64,000 bases of DNA from Streptomyces sp. 3214.6 (GTDB lineage: Bacteria > Actinomycetota > Actinomycetes > Streptomycetales > Streptomycetaceae), in assembly GCF_900129855.1 (NCBI RefSeq), contig NZ_LT670819.1, positions 6,758,001 through 6,822,000 on the forward strand, in the 5' to 3' direction. Positions 43,395-53,325 of the stretch are shown one piece after another. The translations under genes and the position numbers were made by a program. The notes below the pieces were generated by a model, which ran no database searches, was not told where the DNA came from, and saw only the letters and a program-made list of their open reading frames with translations. The stretch's first letter is position 1; every line of letters starts with the position of its first letter.

Positions 43395-43640
43395 GCTTGA
43401 CTTTGCCGGCCGATCCCAAGCCGGTCCTCGGGTACGGAGACATCTGACTGCTGTACCCGGCGGCTGGTCAGGCCCATGGCCAGGGCCCTTGGTGGGTGCC
43501 CCGTGGTCACGTCGGGGCGACGGCCGCCGTGTGCGGCATGATCGCCCTGACGTACGTCCTCACCCTGGAGCGGAAATCCTGAAAAGGCTCAATGGCTCCA
43601 TTGGATAACTGCCCCAGCATTGTCTGATGAGTACATTTTT

Positions 43641-44948
43641 TTACCCGGTCACGAAGGTCGTCAGGCTCTGAGCGGGAAGCTGCCCTGTGAAGGAGCCGTT
43701 CGTCACGGCGATCCTGCCCTGGGACGCGAGATTTCTGCTCGCGTCCGTCACCCAGGACGACACGCCGGACGCGGTGTTGTTCTGTAGGGTGAACTGCTGA
43801 TTGACCAGCGAGTTTCCCTTGTTGACGGCGACGATGACGATCCGGGAGCCGCTCCCTTTGTACGCCGAGAAGTAGACGTTCGCCTGCGGGTTCGGGGGCA
43901 CTGCGATCCGCACATGCCCTGGGCGGACGAACTTCGAGAAGTGCGCCATGCCGGCACCGCGTTTGCTGATCCGCCCGTCCTCCCGCATGGGGCCGTAACC
44001 GCGCCGGATGTACCACCACACGTACGCCTGGAACTCGGCATCCACCATCGCGCGGTGGATGTGCTCTCCCACGTCGAGCGCCTGGGGCCACAGATCGGCC
44101 GAATCGCTGCTGTTGGGGTAGTAGACCTCGGTCATCCACAATTCCTTGCCCCCGCCCTTCTGCTTGAAGAGGGGGTAGGGGAAATTCTGGAACGACGTTC
44201 CGTAAAGGTGCGCCCCGAGAATGTCCAGATTGGCGAGTGCTCCCGCGTCGTTGAGGATCGGGTCCGAGAAACTCTTCACGTACTGGAAGGATTCCGGGGC
44301 GATGACCTTGGTACTGATGGAGCCGGCGTTCTCTCGCAGGAACCTGGTCATCTCGCTCGGAGTCCACCACGTCCAGTCATGAGCGTAGTCCGGCTCGTTC
44401 TGCACGGAGATGGCATACAGGTTCACTCCGTTGGTCCGCATGAACGCGACGAAGTCGTTCAGGTGCTGCGCATAAGCGCCGTACATGTTGTACCGAAGCC
44501 GCTTGGCGTCGGTCTGCTGGCCGCGGACGAAGGTCTCGACCATCTGAGCGGGGGGATTCCACGGCGATGCGAAGACGGTCGCCCCGAGCTCGATCGCGCG
44601 CTTCGCCGTCGCGACCTCGCGGTTCCAGTTCGCCCGGTCCTCGGAGACGAAGATCCTCAGCATGGAGAACCCGAGCTGTCCTTCGCTGTTACCGAACGCC
44701 GTGTCCCTCTGGGCAGATGTCAGGTCACCGATCCAGAGGGGGTGGTTCATGCCGCCGAATCCCCGGATGGTCTGCCGCGTCGCCGACGGGTCGACGGTCA
44801 CCGCCGCCGCGGACGCTGTTCGGGATGCCGCCCTGGCCGGCGTCGTGGCCGCGAGGACCGGCAGGGCGCTCATCGTCGCCAGAACGGCCCGACGACTCGG
44901 TAATTCCGACCCCTCCCCGTCCCTGGATGCACCACGCTGTAACGACAT
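43641..44948 (-). CDS. Secreted GH30 glycosidase (glucuronoxylanase-like)
   Basis: 435 residues from the ATG at 44948, after GGGAGGAAA. A Tat-type signal (SRRAVLATMSALPVLAATTP) ends near residue 40. The catalytic TIM barrel has the acid/base Glu185 in SVQNEPDYAH and the nucleophile Glu274 in LWMTEVYYPN. IRGFGGMNHPLWIGDLT and the C-terminal beta-sandwich (about 345-435) are typical of GH30 subfamily 8, which cuts glucuronoxylan. Arg residues contacting the glucuronate cannot be judged without alignment. Extracellular role, likely in plant biomass use. Confidence 0.88.
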   Translation of the reverse strand: MSLQRGASRDGEGSELPSRRAVLATMSALPVLAATTPARAASRTASAAAVTVDPSATRQTIRGFGGMNHPLWIGDLTSAQRDTAFGNSEGQLGFSMLRIFVSEDRANWNREVATAKRAIELGATVFASPWNPPAQMVETFVRGQQTDAKRLRYNMYGAYAQHLNDFVAFMRTNGVNLYAISVQNEPDYAHDWTWWTPSEMTRFLRENAGSISTKVIAPESFQYVKSFSDPILNDAGALANLDILGAHLYGTSFQNFPYPLFKQKGGGKELWMTEVYYPNSSDSADLWPQALDVGEHIHRAMVDAEFQAYVWWYIRRGYGPMREDGRISKRGAGMAHFSKFVRPGHVRIAVPPNPQANVYFSAYKGSGSRIVIVAVNKGNSLVNQQFTLQNNTASGVSSWVTDASRNLASQGRIAVTNGSFTGQLPAQSLTTFVTG

Positions 44949-45231
44949 GTGTTTCCTCCCTCTGGGACTTGGCACCGACCTGTGCTTTCTCGTCCCCGTG
45001 TCGGTAAACGCCTTGCCTCGTCGTGCCGTGCATCTGCGCTCCGCGCCTTTTACGGCCGTGCTGATACGTGCGTGGAGTTCGACGTTCGACGGACTGACCG
45101 CTGAAGGTGTGGCAGGCCCGTCGAATGTTTCGGTAGATCGACCGATCGTGCGGCGGTCTAGGGGACCGTAGGTCCCCCTCCTCGCATCGTCAAGCCTCTG
45201 CGGAGACGCTTGTGGCGGGTGGTACGGCCGG

Positions 45232-45420
45232 TCAGGCTTCCGCGGCGTCTTCTCCGCGCCCCTCGGCGAACTCCCACCAGGCGAGGGGGAGCCAGTCTCC
45301 GTTGACGAAACCGTCGACTGCCGACCCCCGGCCGTTGATCGACACGGCGGTTCCTGGGGGGTAGGTGGTGCCGGACAGTCCGGACACGGGGACGAGCAGG
45401 GTCCCGAGGCGTGGCGTCAC
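45232..45420 (-). CDS. Small hypothetical protein
   Basis: 62 residues from a GTG at 45420 preceded by AAGGGGAAA. The product reads TPRLGTLLVPVSGLSGTTYP and ends in an acidic tail (EFAEGRGEDAAEA); the middle is compact (GFVNGDWLPLAWWEF). The codon use looks genuine. It is divergent from the formaldehyde dehydrogenase gene, with 165 bp between. No family recognised; it resembles a small beta-rich domain. Confidence 0.5.
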   Translation of the reverse strand: MTPRLGTLLVPVSGLSGTTYPPGTAVSINGRGSAVDGFVNGDWLPLAWWEFAEGRGEDAAEA

Positions 45421-45585
45421 GGTGGGCTTTCCCCTTCCCGGGGCATTGGTCAGCGGGCTCGCGTGATCCGCACGTACGTGATGACAGTAGCCAATTTGGC
45501 TTAAGGCGCACAACGGACAGAACATGAGATAGAGCACAAATGACCGAGGTGTGACACCAGCAGTGCCGAGCGGAGGTGCGTAGGC

Positions 45586-46725
<1,140 letters not shown>

Positions 46726-46777
46726 CCTGACCCGGGGCACCGGCCGCAGGAGGCGGGCCCGACCGCCCGTTCCGGGC

Positions 46778-48043
46778 TCAGCCGGTGCCCTTCGGCAGCG
46801 GTTCGTCCAGGAGGAAGGCCCGCAGCAGTGCGGTGTAGCGGTCGGGCTGTTCGCCCGAGATGGAGTGCCCGGCTCCCTTGACGGTCACCAACTCGGAGCC
46901 TGCGAGGGTGTGTTGGTACTCGGCGGTCACGGCGGGCTTGATGAAGTCGCATTCCCCTCGCATGATCAGAGAGGGGACGCGCAGGGTGCGCAGACGGGGC
47001 CGGGGGTCGGGGAGCCGCTCGAAGTCCTTGACGGTCAGCTGGTTGCTGTAGAAGCCCTGTGGGTTGTCGTGCGCCCTGGTGGGCGGAGCGTCCTGGCACG
47101 AGGTGCTGTCCTTTCCCTGGAGGGCGACTTCGTGCATCCAGTGGTCGACCTCGCGGTCGCCGACCAGCGCGTGCGCGGCGCCGGGGTTGATCTGGAGGAG
47201 CAGACTCGCCGCGATGAGGCGGGGTGCGCTGTTCAGCCGGTCGAGCCGGTCCTTCTGCGCGGGGGAGAGGCGGTGCCAGGGTTCCCCGGCCTTGGAGCCG
47301 GGGTACTGACGGCCCCACAGCGCGCCCGGCGAGGTGAAGACCGCTTTGGCGACGTGCTCGCCATGGGCGGCCAGGTACTGGGCGGTGAGTGATCCGCCCC
47401 AGGACTGGCCGACGAGGATGATCCGGTCGGCGCCGAGCGTGTGCCGGATCGCTTCCAGGTCGGCGACCTGGCGGGCGACGGTGTATCCGGTGACGTCCCG
47501 CAGCCGGGTGGAGCGGCCGGCGCCGAGCTGGTCGTAGGAGTAGACGTCGAAGCCGTCGGCCGCGAGTTCACGGCCCCCCGTGGGGACGCCCTCGGCGGGG
47601 GTGCCAGGACCGCCGTGCAGGAAGATCACCGGGGTCGGTCTGGCCTTGCCTGTGGCGGGGGCGTGGACGTAGGCGATGCGTGAACCGGTCGGCAGATCCC
47701 AGAACCGCACGCCGGGCGGGACGGGGGCGGCCGTCGTGGTGGGCATCGGACGCAGGACGGTGACGGCGGCGAGGACGGCGACGGCCGCGGTCAGGCCGGC
47801 CGTGAGGAACGCGGACGCCCGCAGGGCCCGGCGGCGGTCGAGACCGAACAGGGCGAACGCCGCCCGGCCCAGCAGTCCGCCGGCCAGGGCGCCGCAGCCG
47901 AGACCGACGACGACCAGGACCGGCACGCTCGCGGTGACGAACGCCGCGGCGAGGAAACCGGCCACCGCCACGGCAGGGGTCAGTGAGAGCGCCAGGAACA
48001 GCAGAACCCCGCCGGCGACACGGTGCAGAAGTATGCGTGACAT
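46778..48043 (-). CDS. Membrane-anchored proline-iminopeptidase-like alpha/beta hydrolase
   Basis: 421 residues. The first ~95 residues form three hydrophobic segments (GGVLLFLALSLTPAVAVAGF; VPVLVVVGLGCGALAGGLLG; ASAFLTAGLTAAVAVLAAVT). The hydrolase domain follows: PVIFLHGGPGTPAEG, YDQLGAGRS, elbow LVGQSWGGSLTAQ with the nucleophile Ser, acid in MRGECDFIKP, and His in KGAGHSISGEQP. These motifs are those of the proline iminopeptidase (S33) group. The catalytic part probably faces outside. It lies downstream of the two-component genes on the same strand, 121 bp apart. Confidence 0.85.
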   Translation of the reverse strand: MSRILLHRVAGGVLLFLALSLTPAVAVAGFLAAAFVTASVPVLVVVGLGCGALAGGLLGRAAFALFGLDRRRALRASAFLTAGLTAAVAVLAAVTVLRPMPTTTAAPVPPGVRFWDLPTGSRIAYVHAPATGKARPTPVIFLHGGPGTPAEGVPTGGRELAADGFDVYSYDQLGAGRSTRLRDVTGYTVARQVADLEAIRHTLGADRIILVGQSWGGSLTAQYLAAHGEHVAKAVFTSPGALWGRQYPGSKAGEPWHRLSPAQKDRLDRLNSAPRLIAASLLLQINPGAAHALVGDREVDHWMHEVALQGKDSTSCQDAPPTRAHDNPQGFYSNQLTVKDFERLPDPRPRLRTLRVPSLIMRGECDFIKPAVTAEYQHTLAGSELVTVKGAGHSISGEQPDRYTALLRAFLLDEPLPKGTG

Positions 48044-48164
48044 GCCTTCGAGGCTAGGAAGCCGACGCGGGCGATCCGTCCAGCTCAGGGACGGTTCGGC
48101 CGCGGGCGAGGGCCGCCCTGCGGCGGGGTGTCACCCCCACCGCACGGCGGGGTGACGACTCACC

Positions 48165-48824
48165 TCACGGCCCGTTGCCGGGCCGGATCAGCCCCGTCTC
48201 GTACGCGGCGATCGTCGCCTGCACCCGGTCGCGTACGCCGAGCTTGCCGAGGAGGACGGAGACGTGGTCCTTCACGGTGGGCGGACTCACCCCCAGCACC
48301 GCCGCGATCTCCGCGTTGGACAGCCCCCGCGCGACCTGCCGCAGCACCTCCGTCTCGCGCGGGGTGAGCGGGTCGAGCCGGGCCGCGTCGAGCGGACCGG
48401 GCCCGTCCGTGAACCGGTCGATCAGCCTGCGGGTCATCGCCGGATCGAGCAGCGCGGCACCCCCGTGGACCACCCGTACCGCGTCGATCACCCGCTCCGG
48501 CTCGGCGTCCTTGAGCAGGAAACCGGCGGCCCCCGCGCGCAGCGCGGCGAACAGGTACTCGTCGAGACCGAAAGTGGTGAGCACCAGAACACGGGTCGCG
48601 GGGCTGCGTTCGGTGATCGCGGCGGTCGCCGCGAGCCCGCCGATCCCCGGCATGCGGACATCCATCAGCGCGACGTCCGGCCGCGCCGACAGGGCGAGTT
48701 CGACCGCCGTGTCGCCGTCCGCCGCCTGCCCGACGACGCACAGGTCGGGTTCCGCGTCGAGGATCGCCGCGATCCCGGCCCGTACGACGGCCTGGTCGTC
48801 CGCGACGGTCACTCTGATCGCCAT
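48165..48824 (-). CDS. NarL-type response regulator
   Basis: 219 residues from the ATG at 48824, after GGAGGC. The receiver has VADDQAVVRAG, phospho-acceptor Asp in ALMDVRMPG, LTTFGLDEYLF and LLKDAEP. The LuxR-type HTH (LTPRETEVLRQVARGLSNAE; VKDHVSVLLGKLG) is at about 148-210. Its start overlaps the kinase gene by 16 bp, so the two are a cognate pair. The normal Asp contrasts with the Glu variant at 18515. Confidence 0.92.
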   Translation of the reverse strand: MAIRVTVADDQAVVRAGIAAILDAEPDLCVVGQAADGDTAVELALSARPDVALMDVRMPGIGGLAATAAITERSPATRVLVLTTFGLDEYLFAALRAGAAGFLLKDAEPERVIDAVRVVHGGAALLDPAMTRRLIDRFTDGPGPLDAARLDPLTPRETEVLRQVARGLSNAEIAAVLGVSPPTVKDHVSVLLGKLGVRDRVQATIAAYETGLIRPGNGP

Positions 48825-50821
48825 GGGAACGCCTCCGGGAGCCACACACGTACCGCACCGCGGTCGGTCGTCGAGAGGCTACCGCCGGCGGCGTCCGCGA
48901 GGGCGCGCAGCCGCCGCTCCACCGCGGGAACGGCGGGTGCCGGACCGCAGACCTCCACGCCGTCGGGGAGCGTGCGTACGGTGAGGGTGACGCCCACGGC
49001 CATGAGCGCGGAGGCGGTCCGGTACGCGAAGACCTCCACGGCGGCGGGCAGCGGACGGCGTGCTCCGACGTACCGGACGACGGCCCCGTAGCGCGCGGCC
49101 AGCGCGGTGATCCCCGAGACGGTGGGCGGAGGGGCGTCGTCGGCGGCGTCCCCCGCACGCAGCCCGGACAGCAGGTGCCGCAGAGCGGTCAGTCCGGCGC
49201 GGGCCTCTTCCCGCACGGTCCGCAGGTCCCCCTCCTGCGCCGCGGCGACGACCGCCCGCGCGTGCCGGAGCGCCGTGTCCCGCAGCCCGGTGGCGAACAG
49301 CAGACGCTGCGCGGACACCGCCGCGTCGGCGTCCCCGTCGAGCAGGACCCGCCGCCGGGCGTCCGCGGCCCGCAGCCGCTCATGTCGCCGGGCGGTCCGG
49401 CGCCCCCACGACCAGACGGCGAGGGCGGGGAGGGCCAGCCCGCCCGCCAGTACGGTCCAGGCCGCCGTACGGCTGCCGGTGATGCCGCTGCCGCTCGCCA
49501 GCGCGAGCCCGCCCACGGCGGCCACGGCGAGCGGCGCGAACAGGCCTCGGCGCCACGGCAGACGCACTCCGACGCTGTAGGCGAGCGTCAGCTCGACCCA
49601 CCCGTACACCAGGAAGATGTCGCTCACCGGCGGCTGGGTCCAGCCCGTCCGGTCGCAGGCCCACCACAGCAGCAGCGCCGACAGCACCGCCGCGAGCGCG
49701 CGGCCGGGCGCCCGTGAGCGCCAGGCCAGCGGCACGGCGTGCAGGCCCGACAGCACGACGGTCACCAGCGCGGGCAGCAGGCCGCCGAAGGGGGCCTCGG
49801 CCGTCATGAGGCTCGCGCCGAGCGACAGCGCGATCGCCAGGGCCACCAGCGCGTAGTCGAGCGCGGCCGTCCCACGCCACAGGGGCCACCGGCGGAGGGG
49901 AAGGACCGTCGCCGCGGGCAGCGAGGCCCGCACGCGCCAGCCTGCTCCCTCGCCGTGAGGTCCGGCGCGGAACGTTCCGCCCGTCGCGGTGACCGTGGCC
50001 GCCAGCCCCGCGAGACCGCGCCCGGTCCCGAGGCCCGGCTCGACGGCCGTACCGCCGTCGTCCGTGACGGTGACGACGAACAGGTGATCGCCGCCGGCCC
50101 GTACGGGCTTGTCCCGGTCGTCCGTCGGCTCGATCCGGACGCGCACTGTCGCGCCCTCGGCGTACCGGGCCGCGTTGGTCAACGCCTCCCGGACGACCCG
50201 GTACGTCGCGTCCGTGCTGCCCGCCGGCGCCTTGTCGACCGTGCGCCGGTAGTCCACCGAGTGCGCGGCGGCCAGCGCGTCGACCTCGGTGAAGCCGGCC
50301 GCGGTCGCGTCCAGTTCGGTGAGGCGCTCCAGTTCGCGGACGGCCTCCCGGCCCGCCTCGTCGGCGTGGCGCAGCGCGTGACCGGTCCGTTCCCGGTCGG
50401 CGAGCCTGAGCGCGGCGCCCGCGGCCACCACGATCCCGGTCAGCCGATGCGCGGCCACGTCGTGCAGCTCCGCCGCCAGCCGGTCCCGTTCCGCCAGCGC
50501 CGCGAACAGCGGGACCGCCGCCGTACCGGCCTCGTAGTCCGCCAGCGCGGACCGGCGGGCCGACCGGTGCCGGCGGGAGCGGCCCGTCGCCCAGACGACC
50601 GCCACCACCCCACCGGCCGTCAGTGCGACCCCCGCCACGTAGTGCGGCGGTTCACCGCGTACGGCGGGGATCGCGGCGACGGCCAGGGTGAGCACGACGG
50701 CTCCCGTGAGGGAGGAACCGGCGGTCCTGCGTACGGCCAGCAGCTGGACCATGATCAGCGCGCAGACCGCCGCGGGGAGGGAGAGGACCCACACGTGCCC
50801 CGCGAGGCCATTCATTGCCAC
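48809..50821 (-). CDS. Histidine kinase with two tandem kinase-like modules
   Basis: About 670 residues from a GTG that shares one base with the upstream stop (TAGTG); the ATG at 50815 is an alternative. Module 1: two or three membrane segments, HisKA_3 motif AAELHDVAAHRLTGI with His120, N-box REALTNAARYAEG and G-box GTGRGLAGLA. Module 2 (about 330-670): five to six membrane segments, then a kinase-like region where the His motif is replaced (AAVSAQRLLFATGLRD) and only a degenerate ATPase-like domain remains (SGITALAARYGAVVRYVGAR). The second half may be regulatory. Lies between two response regulators on the same strand. Confidence 0.85.
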   Translation of the reverse strand: MAMNGLAGHVWVLSLPAAVCALIMVQLLAVRRTAGSSLTGAVVLTLAVAAIPAVRGEPPHYVAGVALTAGGVVAVVWATGRSRRHRSARRSALADYEAGTAAVPLFAALAERDRLAAELHDVAAHRLTGIVVAAGAALRLADRERTGHALRHADEAGREAVRELERLTELDATAAGFTEVDALAAAHSVDYRRTVDKAPAGSTDATYRVVREALTNAARYAEGATVRVRIEPTDDRDKPVRAGGDHLFVVTVTDDGGTAVEPGLGTGRGLAGLAATVTATGGTFRAGPHGEGAGWRVRASLPAATVLPLRRWPLWRGTAALDYALVALAIALSLGASLMTAEAPFGGLLPALVTVVLSGLHAVPLAWRSRAPGRALAAVLSALLLWWACDRTGWTQPPVSDIFLVYGWVELTLAYSVGVRLPWRRGLFAPLAVAAVGGLALASGSGITGSRTAAWTVLAGGLALPALAVWSWGRRTARRHERLRAADARRRVLLDGDADAAVSAQRLLFATGLRDTALRHARAVVAAAQEGDLRTVREEARAGLTALRHLLSGLRAGDAADDAPPPTVSGITALAARYGAVVRYVGARRPLPAAVEVFAYRTASALMAVGVTLTVRTLPDGVEVCGPAPAVPAVERRLRALADAAGGSLSTTDRGAVRVWLPEAFPWRSE

Positions 50822-51430
50822 TATGAGCTTCCGTCGGCGAGGCCGGTGCGGTGGGCGAGGACCACCAACTGCACACGGTCGCGGGCCCCGAGCTTGGTCA
50901 GGAGGTGTCCCACGTGGGTCTTGGCGGTTCCGTGGGTGATGTGCAGTTGCCGGGCGATCTCGGAGTTGGACAGGCTCTCGGCGACCAGGACAAGGACTTC
51001 GCGTTCGCGTTTGGTGATGCCTGTCGGCATCGGGGGTGCGGGGGCGGACCGGGCGGCGAACTCCTTGATCAGGCGTCTGGTGATGCCTGGGGCGAGCAGT
51101 GCGTCCCCGGCGGCGACCACCCGGACGACGGCGAGCAGATCCGCCGGCGGGGCGTCCTTGAGCAGGAAGCCGCTGGCTCCGGCGCGCAGCGCACCGTAGA
51201 CGTATTCGTCCAGGTCGAAGGTGGTGAGCATGAGTACCCGTACGGGGCCGCTGCTCGTGATGAGCCTGCTGGCCTCGATGCCGTCCATGTCGGGCATCCG
51301 GACGTCCATGAGGACGACGTCCGGGCGTGTGTCGAGGGCTAGGGCGACGGCTTCGGTGCCGGTGGCCGCCTCGCCGACCACTGTCAGGTCCGGTGCGGTG
51401 CCGATGATGCCGCACAGGCCGGCGCGTAGG
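50821..51430 (-). pseudogene. NarL-type response regulator missing its N-terminus
   Basis: Reads LRAGLCGIIGTAPDLTVVGE, then VVLMDVRMPDMDGIEASRLI with the phospho-acceptor Asp, FLLKDAPPADL and a complete LuxR HTH (ITKREREVLVLVAESLSNSE). The first ~14 residues with the acidic pair (normally ADDQxLVR) are missing: upstream of about 51430 the frame continues in unrelated arginine-rich sequence. No start with a ribosome-binding site lies at the break. It overlaps the kinase start by one base. Probably non-functional, unless an upstream start makes a fusion. Confidence 0.65.
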
Positions 51431-51721
51431 GGCAGGGCCGCCCGGGCCCGGCGGCTGCCGCCACGAGCCGAAGGCCGGTGCCGTGGGCAGGCAGACCCCA
51501 GGCCGACAGGCCGTACGCGGTGGAACCCGCGAGCTCCAGCGCGAGCCGGTTGTCCCGGCCGTAGCCGGGCCGGCAGCGGGGGGCTCGGATCAGGAGGCAT
51601 GGCCCGAGCGTAGGCGCGCGGGGAGGGCGGGGCATCGGCCCTGCGGCGTATGCCTCCAGGCAGATGCGCCGGGTACCGCCCGCCCGTCACCTTGGGAGCC
51701 CCTTACGACTGGAGGAGCCCG

Positions 51722-52296
51722 GTGACCGACGATTCCCTCACAGCAGCAGCGTCCGCTGTCGGCCTCAGCAAGGTCTACGGCGAGCGTGGGACCCAGGTCA
51801 CTGCCCTGGACAACCTCGGTGTCGAGTTCCTGCGGGGGCAGTTCACCGCCATCATGGGTCCGTCCGGCTCCGGCAAGTCCACACTGATGCACTGCATGGC
51901 CGGCCTGGAACCGGTCACCGCGGGCTCCGCCCGGATCGGCGACAGCGAACTGGCCGGCCTCGACGACAAGCGGCTCACCACGACGCGCCGGGACCGGATC
52001 GGTTTCGTCTTCCAGTCGTTCAACCTGCTGGCGACGCTCACCGTGCTGGCGAGCCGTCCGGCAACCTGGACTCGCGTTCCGGCGCGCAGATCCTCGCCTT
52101 CTTCCGCGACTGCGTGCGCGACCTCGGGCAGACCGTGGTGATGGTCACCCACGACCCGATCGCCGCCTCGTACGCGGACCGCGTGGTGTTCCTCGCGGAC
52201 GGCCGCATCGTCGACGACCTGCCGGCCCCGACCGCGGACAGCGTCCTGGAGACGGCGACCGGGCCCAGGACGATCCGCTCAACACCGGTCGCTTAG
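51722..52296 (+). pseudogene. ABC transporter ATPase with internal deletion (MacB/LolD type)
   Basis: From the GTG at 51722 (GGAGGAG upstream): AVGLSKVYGERGTQVTALDN, Walker A MGPSGSGKSTLMHC, Q-loop RIGFVFQSFNLLATLTVL. Directly after it, in another frame, comes EPSGNLDSRSGAQILAFFRD, then VVMVTHDPIAASYADRVVFL to a stop at 52296. About 260 bp holding the LSGGQ signature and Walker B are deleted, with a frameshift at the junction (about 52055). The permease gene that normally follows is also missing. A collapsed transporter operon. Confidence 0.85.
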
Positions 52297-52373
52297 GCTG
52301 GTTTCCTTGTGCCGGCGAGAAGGCGCAGGCCGCGGCGGCGTGAGCTCGCCGTCCGTCCGAGGGAGGCGTTCAC

Positions 52374-53057
52374 GTGGCAGTTGCCGGAGGCCGGCCGACG
52401 AAGCGGCTCCAGCGGGGAACCCTTTCCCAGGGGCTCATCTTGGCGACCGCGCTGCGGATCCTCGACGAGGACGGGCCGGACGCGCTGACCTTCCAGCGCC
52501 TCGGCAAGGAGCTGTCCTCCTCCGCGACCGCGGTCTACCGGCACTTCGCGAGTCGCGACCACCTCATGGTCGCCGTCGCGGACGAGCTCGACAGGATCTC
52601 TCTCGAGGGGTACGAGCCGCACGAGTCGTGGACCGAGTCACTGCGGGACCTGGCGATCCGTGCCTGGAACACCGCGCTGGACCACCCTGCGGCCGCCGCG
52701 CTCTGCATGGGGAGAGTCACCCGGGGCGTGCACGAGTTGCGCGCCGTCGACGCCGTCCTGGAAGCGTTCCACCGCGGCGGCTGGCGCGACCGGGCGGCCG
52801 TCCTGCACTACCAGGCGTTCTCGAACTTCATCCTCGCCATGGCGAGCAACAACGCCTGGCGGCTCGTCAACCAGCGGTTCGGCGCCGAGGTGAACTGGGT
52901 GCAGGAATACCAGTCGGCGGATCCTGACGCGTACCCCTACGCCGAGGCGGCGAAGGAGCACCTGCGCAGCCTCGACATGACCGACGTCTTCCACCGGCAG
53001 ATGGACATCCTCCTCGCGGCCCTCGAGGCGGAGGCGGCGACGCTTCCGCGCGACTGA
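52374..53057 (+). CDS. TetR/AcrR family transcriptional regulator
   Basis: 227 residues from a GTG after GAGGGAGGC. The HTH is at about residues 38-58 (LTFQRLGKELSSSATAVYRH). The C-terminal domain contains VHELRAVDAVLEAFHRGGWR and HYQAFSNFILAMASNNAWR, the pattern of the TetR_C_1-like branch. It lies 268 bp upstream of the oligopeptide-type ABC operon in the same orientation and is its probable local regulator. The preceding ABC ATPase ruin is unrelated. Confidence 0.9.
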   Translation: MAVAGGRPTKRLQRGTLSQGLILATALRILDEDGPDALTFQRLGKELSSSATAVYRHFASRDHLMVAVADELDRISLEGYEPHESWTESLRDLAIRAWNTALDHPAAAALCMGRVTRGVHELRAVDAVLEAFHRGGWRDRAAVLHYQAFSNFILAMASNNAWRLVNQRFGAEVNWVQEYQSADPDAYPYAEAAKEHLRSLDMTDVFHRQMDILLAALEAEAATLPRD

Positions 53058-53325
53058 CACGCGTCAGTCCTCGCGGCCACCGTCCAGCGGCGTTCCAGCG
53101 GCCGAAAACCGGCGGCAGGGGTGGCACGCACAAAGATAGTTAACGCTATTGACTACGTCGTTCACTTGGCTGCATCCTCTCCACACCAAGTGCTCCACGG
53201 CTCGCTGCCTCAGCGGCGTCCACCGAGCGCCGCGCGCACCGCCTCCACCCCCGAACTGCTCGCGCTCGTCCCGCCCGATTCCTTGAGACCTGCGCAGAGC
53301 GCGACATCCCTCTCCAGGAGCACCC

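Noticed and set aside
43500..43590. Tail of a membrane protein (reading HVGATAAVCGMIALTYVLTL before a stop at about 43582)
   Set aside because: Could be the last 25 residues of a lost transporter gene, but it is too short to support a feature.
51430..51640. Minus-strand frame containing YGRDNRLALELAGSTAYGLS upstream of the beheaded regulator
   Set aside because: It looks protein-like, but I cannot assign it to a family and it has no clear boundaries; it may be the foreign DNA joined at the regulator breakpoint.
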